From assembly GCA_003427395.1 (NCBI GenBank), contig BFEA01000358.1, forward strand, positions 1,126,042-1,146,905: a stretch of DNA of 20,864 nt, in the 5' to 3' direction. A program made the translations under genes and the position numbers. Shown here piece by piece: positions 1 through 9,111 of this stretch. This DNA comes from Chara braunii (lineage: Eukaryota; Streptophyta; Charophyceae; Charales; Characeae). The notes beneath the pieces are model-generated. The model did not search any database. It had not been told where the DNA came from and was given only the letters and a program-made list of their open reading frames with translations. Each line of letters starts with the position of its first letter. Positions within the stretch are counted from its first letter, which is position 1.

Positions 1-1402
1 CTCTCCTCTCCTCTCCTCTCCTCTCCTCTCCTCTCCTCTCCTCTCCTCTACTCTCCTCTACTCTCCTCTACTCTACTTCACTCTACTCTACTCTACTCTA
101 CGACAACTCAACTCTACGATAACTCTACTCTACTCTACTCTACGACAACTTTACGACAACTCTACGACAACTCCACTCTGCTCTACTCTACTCTACTCTA
201 CTCTACTCTACGCTATTCTACTCTACTCTACTCTACTCTAGTTTACTTTACTTTACTCTACTCTACTCTACGAAACTCAACGACACTCTACGACACTCTA
301 CGCAACTTCGCTCTACTTTACGACACGCTACGAGACACTACTCTACTCTACTCTACGACATTGTACTCTACTCAACAGCAATCTACGCTACTATACTATA
401 CGACACTTTATGCCAATCTACTCTACTTTACTCTACTCTACGATACTATACTTTGCTCTATGTTAATCTAGTCTACTTTACTCTACGACAATTTATGACA
501 CTTCACTTCACTCTACTGTACTCTGCGACACTCTACTCTACGACACTATACTCTACGACACTGTACTCTACTCAACAACAATCTGTTCTACTATACTATA
601 CGGCATTTTATGACACTCTTCTATGCTCTACTCTACTTTACTCTACTGTACTCTACGGTACTCTACTCTATTCTACGACTCTCTACTTCACGACACTCTA
701 CGACACTCCACTCTACTCTACTTTACTCTACTTTACTCTACTCGACTCTACTCTACTCTACTTTACTCTACTCTACTCTACTCTACTCTACTCTACTCTA
801 CTCTACTCTACTCTACTCTAAGACACTTTACTCTGCTCTGCTCTGCTTTACGACACTCTACTTTATTTTACTCTATTCTACGACGCTCTACACTACTCTA
901 TCGTACTCTACGATACCCTACTTCACTTTACTCTACGACACTCTATGACACTCCAGTTTACTCTACTTTACAACACTCTACGACACTCTACTCTCCTCTA
1001 CGACACTCTTTTGTACTCTATGACACTGTACGACAGCCTGCAAAACTCTACTTTACTCTACTTTACTTTGCGACACTCTACTCTACTTTACTCTACGACA
1101 CTCTACTGTACTATACGACTCTCTACTCTACCCACTGTGCTCTACTCTACTCTACTCTACTGCTCTACTATACTCTACTCTACTCTAAAACACTCTACAA
1201 TACTCTACTCTACGACACTCTACTCTATTCTACTTGGCGACACTCTACTCTACTCTACTCTACTATACCACACTTTACTCCTCTCTACTCTACAATACTC
1301 TACTCTACTCTACTCTACTCTTCTCTACGACAGTCTACTCTACTCTACTCTACGACACTTTACGACACTCTATTTTACTCTACTCTACGACACTTTACGA
1401 CA

Positions 1403-1593
1403 CTCTACTCTACTCTACTCTACTCTACTCTACGATATGATACGATACTTTACGTCACTCTATTCTACTCTACTCTACGACACTTTACGACACTCTANCT
1501 CTACTCTACTCTACTCTACTCTACTCTACGATATGATACGATACTTTACGTCACTCTATTCTACTCTACTCTACGACACTTTACGACACTCTA
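1403..1593. other. Exact 95-bp duplication around a single N (likely assembly join)
   Basis: Bases 1403-1497 and 1499-1593 appear identical, including the irregular segment CGATATGATACGATACTTTA that occurs nowhere else in the array. They are separated by one N at 1498. Exact identity directly across a placeholder base, inside a satellite whose other units are all diverged, is best explained by two contig ends that overlap but were joined without merging. A genuine recent tandem duplication is less likely but possible. The satellite length given here is therefore unreliable. Confidence 0.85.
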
Positions 1594-1760
1594 CTCTACT
1601 CTACTCTACTCTACTCTACTCTACTCTACTCTACGACATTGTACTCTAGTCAAGGACAATCTACGAGAGTCTACGACACTTTATGACACTCTACTCTACT
1701 CTACGCAACTTTACTCTGCTCTACGACATACGACACACTACTCTACTCTACTCTACTCTA

Positions 1761-1790
1761 CGATACGATACGATACGATACGATACGATA
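1761..1790. repeat. Pure CGATA x6 tract
   Basis: Six uninterrupted copies of the pentamer CGATA lie inside the CTCTA satellite. This is a local homogenisation of one variant unit and keeps the 5-bp register of the surrounding array. Confidence 0.9.
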
Positions 1791-2063
1791 CTATATTCTG
1801 CTATACGATAATCTACTCTACTATACTCTACGACAATTTAGGACACTCCACTCTACTCTACTCAACTCTACAACACTCTACTCTCCTTTCCTCTACTCTA
1901 CTCTACTATACTTTGCTCTCTACTCTCCTGTACTTTACGACACTCTACTCTCCTCTACTCTACTTTACGACACTATCCTCTACTCAATAACAATCTACTC
2001 TACTATACTATATGACACTTTCTGACCCTCTACTCTACTCTACTCTACTATACTTTGCCCTAG

Positions 2064-2340
2064 CAAAAGGGTGGGGGTGCGCCACTTGAGTTTCCTTTGG
2101 TCCACGCAGGCTCGGCGCCCTGCTGTACAGCAGAGCACTACCGGCCTGTGGCCGTAGTAGCCGCCAGGTTCGCCCAGGGCGCGAAGGAGGAGGAATCGGC
2201 GTGGTATTTTCCACCGCGCACCAGGTACCTCATTGCTAGGTTATGTGTGAGGTGCATGACCGTGTTGTGACAGTCAAACAGAAGAGGATTAGGAAAAAGA
2301 AAAAAAAAAAAAAAGGAAAATAAAAAGTGAAAAAGAAGTC
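2064..2340. other. GC-rich unique spacer with palindrome and purine tract
   Basis: Immediately right of the satellite the sequence becomes GC-rich and non-repetitive. It contains the perfect 14-bp palindrome CTGCTGTACAGCAG at 2120-2133. It ends in a purine-only A-rich tract (about 2282-2335). I see no coding frame, no tRNA-like box A and box B pair, and no recognisable transposon end. The A-rich tract could be the tail of a retroposed sequence, but nothing upstream of it is identifiable. Confidence 0.5.
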
Positions 2341-2439
2341 ATGCGTCAGATCTGCTCGCTGATTTGGACTCTCGTCCTAGTTCGGGATGATCAAGCGACT
2401 TCTGGCCGCAGCGACGTTTTAATTCTTTTCCTTTTTTTA

Positions 2440-2440
2440 A

Positions 2441-2474
<34 letters not shown>

Positions 2475-2521
2475 TTATTATTCTTATTTTTATTTTTGTT
2501 TTTATTTTTTTTCTTTTATTT
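2440..2521. repeat. TTA trinucleotide microsatellite with T-rich flank
   Basis: About eleven TTA units run from roughly 2442 to 2475 and pass into a T-rich tract with scattered A, C and G up to 2521. The open frame across it (Leu and Phe runs) is a by-product of the repeat. Confidence 0.9.
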
Positions 2522-3300
2522 AGTTATCCTCTTTTGTCATTTTGCGAGAAGCTAACGGTTCATTCTTAAACTCCGACGGCAACCTAGTGGCCTAGGCTGG
2601 CCCGACCCTTTGTTTATCATTGTTTCTGACTTGTCCGGCTGTGCGTCGCGCAAAGGGATCTCAAAAGAGGGGCCACCCACGACCGCTTTGGTAGGAGGCT
2701 TATCACCCCCCGTGGAAGGTCATAAGCCCCCTCGTTGCCATCGGACGCGGGTACCCACTAAGGAGTAGGCTAACAACATACTTTGAAGGGAGGGAAACAT
2801 TTGTCGGTATTCGGTTATGGGATCGCCACGTAGACCTGTGGTCACTTCGCACGGAGGTTGGCGCTATGACCGTTGATGTACTGCCTCTTACATTTCTTTT
2901 TTCTTTGTTTATCCTGTTTTATTAATTTATGAATTACAAATTACTAAAAGATAGGATTCTGAAAGTTTATCTGAATCCCTCGTTTAGAGCGCGGGGATCG
3001 TGGTAGGTAGTGACCCTATAAGAGGACTGACTTTTGGCCACTTGGGCACAAGTGATCTCGCTACGCTAAGTACTGGCGACCAAAGGTGGAGGACTAGCCG
3101 GCGTGGTGAATGCGTGTGCGTCATTCTCAAGCTCTGATTGTCTGGCCACGGCTGTTCTGAAGTCTGTAGACTGGTAGCACCTAGCCTCTTTGAAAAGGCA
3201 GCTATGGTTCGAAGCAGTGGGTTGTATAGTTGCAGACCAAAGTACCTCCAGTTTATCTGGAGATGGGGGCGAATGTCTTGGGAAGGGCCTACAGTGACTG
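2522..3300. other. Intergenic DNA, nothing identified
   Basis: Mixed-composition unique sequence, including a GC-rich part around 2570-2780. Short open frames occur on both strands between 3066 and 3489, but they overlap each other, have no recognisable motif and no supporting signals. I could not identify LTR ends, a primer-binding site or an RNA gene. Confidence 0.4.
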
Positions 3301-4080
3301 CGATCCTGGACTACAGCAAAAGAAGAGGAAATGAGGACAGACCAGGGCTTGCAACTGGCCATCACGGAGGCCAGAGACCGAGCGGAGACGAGGTGTAGAA
3401 GGGATGGAGTGACGGATGAGATAAAGGTGAAGATTGTATATCACGAAGAGGACACCTCTACAGACACCGCGGAGAGGGAGCAATAACACCTAGATCGCGA
3501 CATAGAAGCGGAGAGCGACGTGAGCGATCTAGAGGCCGAGACCCAGTCCTGGCACGGACTGGACCAGTGGCGACAGGACCACCCACCAGCCGAGTCGGTA
3601 GAAGACGGCCCTGAAGCCAACTCGCGGGACAGTAGGACCAGTGGGCTAGACTGAGAGGCGTGAAGGCCAACTCAAGACGACGGAGGGACAAGGCGGCCGA
3701 GCGGCGAGAATCGGAGGTCAACTCACAAAAAGAAGGGCATGGAAGAGAGCGGACATGAGAGAGAGAGAGATAGGCGTTGCTGTTGACGTCAGGTTTACGT
3801 AGGTCATGCCGAAGGGGTGCACTCTGAGTGGCCAGAAGGTAACCTGCGTGACATTGCATTTGTCGTCCCATGCTTAAGAGAAAGACTAGCGAGGGGGAGC
3901 GAGTGATGTACTGGTATGCACAAGGAAAAGAAGTGGCGCTTGTTCCGTAGTGATGTCTGCCAACGACTACAACTTTGGCCGCCTCTGGATCGCTGGTGTT
4001 GCCTGACCCATGAACGAGTGTACACTCTCTCAAGAGACGAGGTCGCCGACTTTTGGACACGATCAACTAGTTCAACTCAG
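3301..4080 (+). pseudogene. Weak coding-like stretch, broken by stops, unknown
   Basis: One forward frame reads with relatively few stops: in-frame stops at 3484, 3652, 3661, 3784 and 3904, then 4081. The 3301-3654 part translates to a strongly charged, acidic segment (for example ARDRAETRCRRDG, then DIEAESDVSDLEAETQSW). The 3790-4080 part contains KKWRLFRSDVCQRLQLW and THERVYTLSRDEVADFW. The amino-acid composition looks protein-like, but GC-rich DNA lowers the random stop frequency. A 202-codon frame also exists on the opposite strand at 3458-4066, with no recognisable motif. I do not recognise either product. It may be a decayed gene or transposon fragment, or may never have been coding. 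Confidence 0.22.
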
Positions 4081-4339
4081 TAGGGAACTGGCGCTTCTAA
4101 CCACCCCCATGAAAGACAAGCAGTGGTTGACATGCTCTTCACACTTACTGTTGTCATCACTGTTTCTCCAAAGTAAATGGAGGATGAAGCTTTCTTTTCC
4201 CTGTGAACTTTGCGAGCACTATATGCATTCATGCGCCTTCCGTCCCTGGATAAATAAGATTGAGAGTGACAAATTAAGCCCAGAGCTAGCCGTAACCCGA
4301 AAGAGGGGAGAAAATAGACTACTATGGTATGCGGTGGTA

Positions 4340-5600
4340 GCTCTCAGTTAGTGTCGTCTGCAGCTTGCTTCTCTGCCTTGTCGTGGCCAGAATGCGCGCA
4401 CACCCTCCTGAGTTTCTGGCCAGCATCGCAACTCACTGAGAGAGTGGGCAAATTTGTACGAACACTATAGGCGTCTTGTGAGTAATTCAAGGGGCAGAGA
4501 CCCAACCCGTGCTCGAGTAGTGAGAGAAAGTGAAACATGCACGGGAGTGGAGAGTGTGAATTACACGGTAACTAATTTCGACAGCCTTGCAGCCATACCC
4601 TACCCTTCAGACAGGTAAGGGGGCATGCTTGGGTGGGCATAGTATGAGTCGTTCCTCGTTTGAGGAGTTGCAGCATGCATAATGTGGCCAAGTGGTATAG
4701 ACAGTTCTATCATGTCAATTGTAAGCACGGGTCATAGTGACTGGACTTTCTCAGGGTGCCTATCTTTAGGCGCTGCGCATCTTATTCTCTTTAAAAAAAA
4801 AATATGGCATGATCTCATGATTATAATTTGACTAGCTTCAACAAGAAATATAGCGGGATACCAACCTGGTATCTGCATAATATTCCTTTCCGCCTACGCT
4901 GTTCAAACCTTCCTCAATTATTATTGGTGCTATGCACAGGAAATGCTTGATGAGTGGGAGTCTGAATCGGTCAGAGGAAACTCCTAGATTGCTCATTCTG
5001 GAGAAGTGGTGTGAGGTCAAAGAGCTGGTAAAATCAGTTTTGTGTGAGTTTTTGATAATGTCATAATTGCAATTGTTTGCCTCTTTATCTTCTTGTCGAT
5101 GACATGCTATGATCATCGCTTGTGTGAGATAGTTGAGTACTGCAGGTTTAATTGGTTGCCTGAGACCCCTGTCACAGGTTGTCGGTGGGGTGAGAATGAT
5201 GAAGGCTCATAGGACTTGATTTATCTGGAATCTTCGCCTTGAATGAACCTCGATTAAGTACACAAGACGAAATCATACTAGTCCCTCTTTCATTATCACG
5301 CTACATTAATAACCCTTGTTGTTTTCGTCTCCTTGCCTTTCTAACTTGCTTCCACCCCTCTGGTCGGTTGTAGGAGATCATCTTCTTTTCATTGCATACT
5401 CTGATAAAACTGTGCCAAAGGAATAAGCGCAGTCGAGTAGTGCTCTGACTGACTCCCCCTAAGACCTCATCAAAAGTGAGAAAGCGAATGACAATTAATC
5501 ATTATTACTCCTTAGCGAATCTAGCATATGAGACTAATGGGGAGGAAAGGAGCTATACTGAGAAAAGTGACTTACTTGTTGGCCAAGGTTTTACTCGATG
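4340..5600. other. Intergenic DNA, nothing identified
   Basis: No frame of convincing length or composition, no tandem array and no transposon ends were found. A short A-run (about 4793-4802) is the only notable local feature. The 92-codon minus-strand frame at 4838-5116 has no motif and no splice or start context that would support it. Confidence 0.4.
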
Positions 5601-5660
5601 GGGATTAATAGACACAAGCGGTTAACAAGTAGCTGAAAATACAGGAATGAAAATTACGAA

Positions 5661-5945
5661 GTGAGAGTTTTCGGCAGTCTGAAAATCTTGAATGGTCTTG
5701 AAGTGGTGAAAGGTTCGAAGACCCTGAAAACCACTTGTTTAGGCAGGCTGCATCCTGAAGTGGTGAAGTGAGAGTTTTAGGCAGTCTGAAAATCTTGAAT
5801 GGTCCTGAAGTGGTGAAAGGTCCGAAGACCCTGAAAACCACCTGTCTGCATCCTAAAGTGGTGAAAGGTCCGAAGATCCTAAAAACCACCTGTTTAGGCA
5901 AGCTGCTGCATCCTGAAGTGGTGAACGGTGTCTTGAAGTGGTGAA
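5661..5945. repeat. About 107-bp minisatellite, 2.6 copies
   Basis: Copy one (5661-5767) begins GTGAGAGTTTTCGGCAGTCT. Copy two begins at 5768 with the same sequence apart from one base and shows a small internal deletion. A truncated third copy covers about 5853-5922, followed by a last fragment to 5945. A sub-motif resembling CTGAAGTGGTGAA recurs about six times (near 5699, 5755, 5806, 5851, 5914 and 5932). A 139-codon minus-strand open frame spans the array, reading repeated PFTTSG-like peptides. I regard that frame as a by-product because the repeat indels and flanks show no coding signature. Confidence 0.9.
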
Positions 5946-7500
5946 GAAAAATACGACTGTTGTTAACCTTCTCTCTTAATAGGGCATGTACATAGATCCG
6001 CGTAACAGGGGAGAAGTGGACCATGAAGAGAAGAGAGGTCTTGAGCGGTGCTCATGAGTATTCTGTGAGTTACGGAATAAACCGACAAAACACGAGTCTT
6101 CATTTTTCCCGCTGCAACACACACCACTCATGAGGCTCAGTTATGCCTCGACCAAGGTTTATTTGAAGGGTGGGTGACGTGCACGGGCTAGTGGATCATA
6201 TGTCTGGAATTTCGAATAGTCAACGAAACCTTGTAAGCTTTGGATTGTGCTTTTGGAGAGCGGTAAGTTATGTACTTATAGTTTTTGTTTTCGCCCTTAT
6301 ATAAATATCGAGTTCAGATAGGATATTCTCAAGGGTTGGTCATGGACACTTAGTAAGGCCAATAGTCCAATTGGGACCATCCACTGACACCCATTTCATG
6401 ACCAAGTAGTGTTAAAGCCGTAATTATTCGCCCTGATAAACGACGCTCTGGTGATGTGCAAATGAGGGGTGTCGCTAACTGAACTTGTGTAGGGCGTGAC
6501 TGAGGGTGATATCTCGCCAACTACCACTTTGTGAAGTAGACAGGTGAGAGCAGTCTTGTAACTTGTAGACTCATATGGAACGTGAACGTGAACCATGATG
6601 GGGAGCCGTCCGATCTAGGCTGGGAAGAACTTTGAGTCCGTTACGAGCCTCACTTTCTTTTGGGTACTTGCGACGTCTGGGAGCTGGTTAGGCCCCAACT
6701 AGCGGAGTCTAGCGGGCCTAAGGCGGAGGCTTGATTCTTCGAGGTCCAGGACTCGAGGAAACTGATTAGATAATGGGAGTTGGGTCATCGGATGAGCGTT
6801 TTAGTAACAAGTAAGAAAAACGTAACTCGGTTGAAAACCACTAACTTAGAGCGATGGATCAACACCGACAAGTCGTCAAAGTATGAAACATCAACTATTC
6901 AACAAAAGAAAGTAATTTACAGTAAGTTTGATCATCCGTCACTGAAGACGGTCTCGATCACCCATCAAAACTCTAAACCCGAGAGATACTCATACGCTTC
7001 CTTACGAACTTATCTGCACAGAGAGTTGTAACAAGAATTGATTAATACCCCGAGGGGACAAAATTGTTATAATGGCTTCGAGTACTTTATGCCTAAACTG
7101 AACAGGGATAAGACACGAGTGCACCGAGGACGTGTTTCATAACAGCGAACTTGACGGGAGATTGCACAGTACGGTTTCAACCCCTGTAGCAATTTCGAGA
7201 GTGAGGTGAGCAGTCAATACTCGGTGCACTCAGGGCAAAGATGAGATTATTTACGAATTTATTACAGGAGGCCCGTAAAGTGGTCGATTCCATGTTGAGA
7301 TGAACAGTCACTTAACCTATATCGAACCGTTTCATTATCAATATCTACCCCTCAGACAGCCTTGTGGCTTGTTTACTTGGTAACACTCAATTAGCTGAAG
7401 TAGTCGGTAAGTTTAAAATAGAGTGCACTACCATCAAGCCCCTACTATCAATCAGACTCTCGGCGCGTCCAAATAGGCTAAGGCAACGGTTGACTGTCGT
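5946..7500. other. Intergenic or upstream DNA, nothing firm
   Basis: No repeat or transposon ends were found. A forward open frame at 6780-7031 (83 codons, Ser, Thr and Lys rich) could be an upstream exon of the gene that follows, but it has no recognisable domain and no obvious matched splice pair. The 6600-6760 part is locally GC-rich without tRNA-like boxes. Confidence 0.35.
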
Positions 7501-7511
7501 CGATCTTTTCG

Positions 7512-7873
7512 TTGGGAGAATCAGATCATGAGATCTGTTCGTCGGGCGATAGTTCTACAGTGGCTATTAACCATCTTTCGTTCCTCCTCCCGGTTCTGAC
7601 AAGCTGGTTACTAGAGAGGAGGAAGAAAACCAAGAAAGAAAACGAGATCCTGGTGGTGAAATGCAGATTCAACAGAGACGAGAAAGAGGGGTGGGTAGAT
7701 GATGTTTGTCGGTACATGTACTCTCATATGCATTTTCAAAGGGAACTTGCAGTTGGGATGGCAGAAGGAAAAAAGTACATCGAACATGTATTTTATTTTC
7801 ATAATAGTGACGATAAATTGCACAACATTGGCTCGCTCCTTGAGACGATAGAGCAGGCCAAGACAAAGCTCAG
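7512..7873 (+). CDS. Putative exon A of an unrecognised host gene
   Basis: The open frame translates to about 120 residues. A hydrophobic stretch (INHLSFLLPVLTSWLL) is followed by a basic cluster (ERRKKTKKE), then mixed globular-looking sequence (WVDDVCRYMYSHMHFQRELA; YIEHVFYFHNSDD). It ends at CTCAG followed by GTGAGCTC, a very good plant 5' splice site at 7873/7874. The frame would otherwise hit a stop one codon later, which supports an intron there. There is no ATG near the left end. The exon probably begins at a splice acceptor such as the one before 7525 (pyrimidine-rich tract, then GAATCAG), or translation starts at a later internal ATG. I do not recognise the family. Confidence 0.45.
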
Positions 7874-8131
7874 GTGAGCTCAAAAGAGTCCAAGTTTCCC
7901 GTCAACATCTCAGATGTCAGATATCAGTCAGCAAACAGCAGTATTCTCTGCATCCAATCACTAAGTGACCAATATACATTGATTTATTACTCCAACAGTT
8001 CTCAAACAACATTCAATCAGCAGTACTCAATCAACATTCAATCAATATCCAATCAACACTTGGTCATTTTTTTCCATGTCAGAGATCAGTATCAATTAGG
8101 CAGTGCATTCATCCAAATATACGAGAGTCAG
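7874..8131 (+). other. Putative intron, AT-rich with CAATCA repeats
   Basis: The segment starts with GTGAGC and could end at the AG of GAGAGTCAG (8131), which restores the reading frame used by the exon-like pieces on both sides. It is AT-rich and contains several CAATCA or CAATCAACA copies (about 8015-8060), typical of low-complexity intron sequence. Other acceptors are possible. The frame that happens to stay open here (7874-8185) has a skewed Ser, Gln and Asn composition and no motif. Confidence 0.35.
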
Positions 8132-8239
8132 TTTCAACACTCAACAACTGCACATGATTACAGTCCTGTTGTTCTCAATCCATGAGGTTGTTCGGGTTGG
8201 CCTCAACAAGATTGCTTCAAAAGATGCTTTCCAACACCG
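8132..8239 (+). CDS. Putative short exon B of the same unrecognised gene
   Basis: In the same frame as the flanking exons it reads FNTQQLHMITVLLFSIHEVV followed by a basic and amphipathic segment ending KDAFQHR. A good donor (CCG followed by GTATGT) lies at 8239/8240. With an acceptor at 8341 (CTATTTGAG) the intron would be 102 bp, and the phase (two bases of a codon) matches exon C. Without splicing, a TGA at 8307 interrupts the frame. The boundaries are inferred from consensus only. Confidence 0.3.
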
Positions 8240-8309
8240 GTATGTCAGTGCAGTCGGTTTCAAACAAAAATACTTATTCATATATGTTGTTCACACTGAG
8301 TTCGCATGA

Positions 8310-8810
8310 GGTACTATCCATGACTTGATAGTCTATTTGAGGAAGGGTGAAGAAACCCATAAACGTTTCGACTCAGTCTGGATCTCAGCTACCACGCACA
8401 TTGAGGAGAGAGTAAGGGAGCTTAATGAGAGCGAAACACGGTTGATCCGTAGCTTCGGACCGAAGCTCTACATAGACTACCCCAAACCTCCAGTTCCCTT
8501 CACTCTCACTGACGGTTCTTACTGGGGAGACTTGGTAGATTTGGCAAAGAGGTATATCTCGCCTGCAGTGAGTGATTACAATGCAGTGACAGAACCTTCA
8601 GAGTTCCAACATCTCAGACGAGGGATTTTCTCTCGACCATACCTTCCTACTCTATGGGAAGAATTTTGTGCTATGGTTGACTTTCATATCATGGGACTCA
8701 GATGGAAGTGTTCAGAGCTAGCAGGTTTTAGGTGGCTCTACATTCAGAAGCCACAGCCTCAGAAAGTACAGGAACATGGCTCAAGGCACAGGAAATGCAT
8801 AGCAAAATGA
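8310..8810 (+). CDS. Terminal exon C of an unrecognised host gene
   Basis: This is the strongest coding stretch outside the transposons. It is open from 8310 and stops at 8808-8810; if spliced as above it starts at 8342. It encodes about 155 residues with a balanced globular composition: an Arg and Glu rich helix-like part (THIEERVRELNESETRLIRS), then FGPKLYIDYPKPPVPFTL, a segment with YWGDLVDLAKRYISPAVSDY, and a Trp-containing C-terminal part (LWEEFCAMVDFHIMGLRWK). The end is basic (GSRHRKCIAK). No transmembrane segment, signal peptide or known catalytic motif is evident. The exon uses the same frame as the two pieces upstream. The 3' region that follows is AT-rich and has a canonical AATAAA about 300 bp after the stop. 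The function is unknown to me. Confidence 0.55.
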   Translation, partial: GTIHDLIVYLRKGEETHKRFDSVWISATTHIEERVRELNESETRLIRSFGPKLYIDYPKPPVPFTLTDGSYWGDLVDLAKRYISPAVSDYNAVTEPSEFQHLRRGIFSRPYLPTLWEEFCAMVDFHIMGLRWKCSELAGFRWLYIQKPQPQKVQEHGSRHRKCIAK

Positions 8811-9105
8811 AAGATTGAGTGTATGACCCGGAGGGCTGAGTGAGGACTCTTGACTAGTGTTAGCCATGATCCCTTTATGTGTATCTTTCTGAGATTATTA
8901 TGAGTTTTTATTCTTCCCTCATTTATTATTGTCATTGCTCAAGTCAGCCAGTCTTGCATCATCCACATTGTCTTTGCTTGATGGTTATGTTCTTTGATGA
9001 TCCTGTCACAGTTCTCAAAATTAGAAAATTGACAAAATTGATGCATGCATGAATACCTGAAACTTATAATTATTTTTTGTACTATTCTTTGTTGTTCCGA
9101 ATCAA

Positions 9106-9111
9106 AATAAA
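9106..9111 (+). promoter_or_regulatory. AATAAA polyadenylation signal of the 8310-8810 gene
   Basis: AATAAA sits in an AT-rich 3' region about 295 bp downstream of the stop codon, preceded by T-rich and TTGTT-containing sequence that would suit a far-upstream element. The spacing fits an ordinary plant 3' UTR. The motif is common by chance in AT-rich DNA, so it is supportive rather than decisive. Confidence 0.45.

Larger units (their letters stand above)
1..2063. repeat. Degenerate CTCTA pentanucleotide satellite
   Basis: The stretch is built almost entirely of 5-bp units. The first 50 bases are pure CTCTC; the rest is CTCTA (TAGAG on the other strand), with frequent variant units CGACA, CTTTA, CAACA and CGATA. 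Units are mixed irregularly, as in an old short-period satellite. A longer-range pattern also shows: a segment containing CTCAACA, CAATCT and ACTATACTATA recurs near 363, 563 and 1981, with a weaker copy near 1641. The plus strand of this pentamer has no stop codon in any frame, so it gives long artefactual open frames of Leu-Tyr-Ser-Thr repeats that should not be annotated as genes. The array stops abruptly at about 2063, where unique GC-rich DNA begins. The left end is cut by the window. Confidence 0.97.

Noticed and set aside
453-1990. Long forward open frames of up to 455 codons encoding Leu-Tyr-Ser-Thr repeats
   Set aside because: They are produced by the CTCTA satellite, whose plus strand cannot form stop codons; all frames are open together and the longest crosses the N.
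1-2063. CTCTA/TAGAG array as telomeric repeat
   Set aside because: It is highly degenerate, does not match a known telomere unit and continues into ordinary DNA on the right; a subtelomeric location remains possible but cannot be shown.
2064-2340. GC-rich stretch ending in an A-rich tract as a SINE
   Set aside because: No pol III box A and box B pair and no flanking target duplication could be found.
5605-6024. 139-codon minus-strand open frame
   Set aside because: It lies over the 107-bp minisatellite, has repetitive peptide content and no recognisable domain or gene signals; kept only as a low-interest finding.
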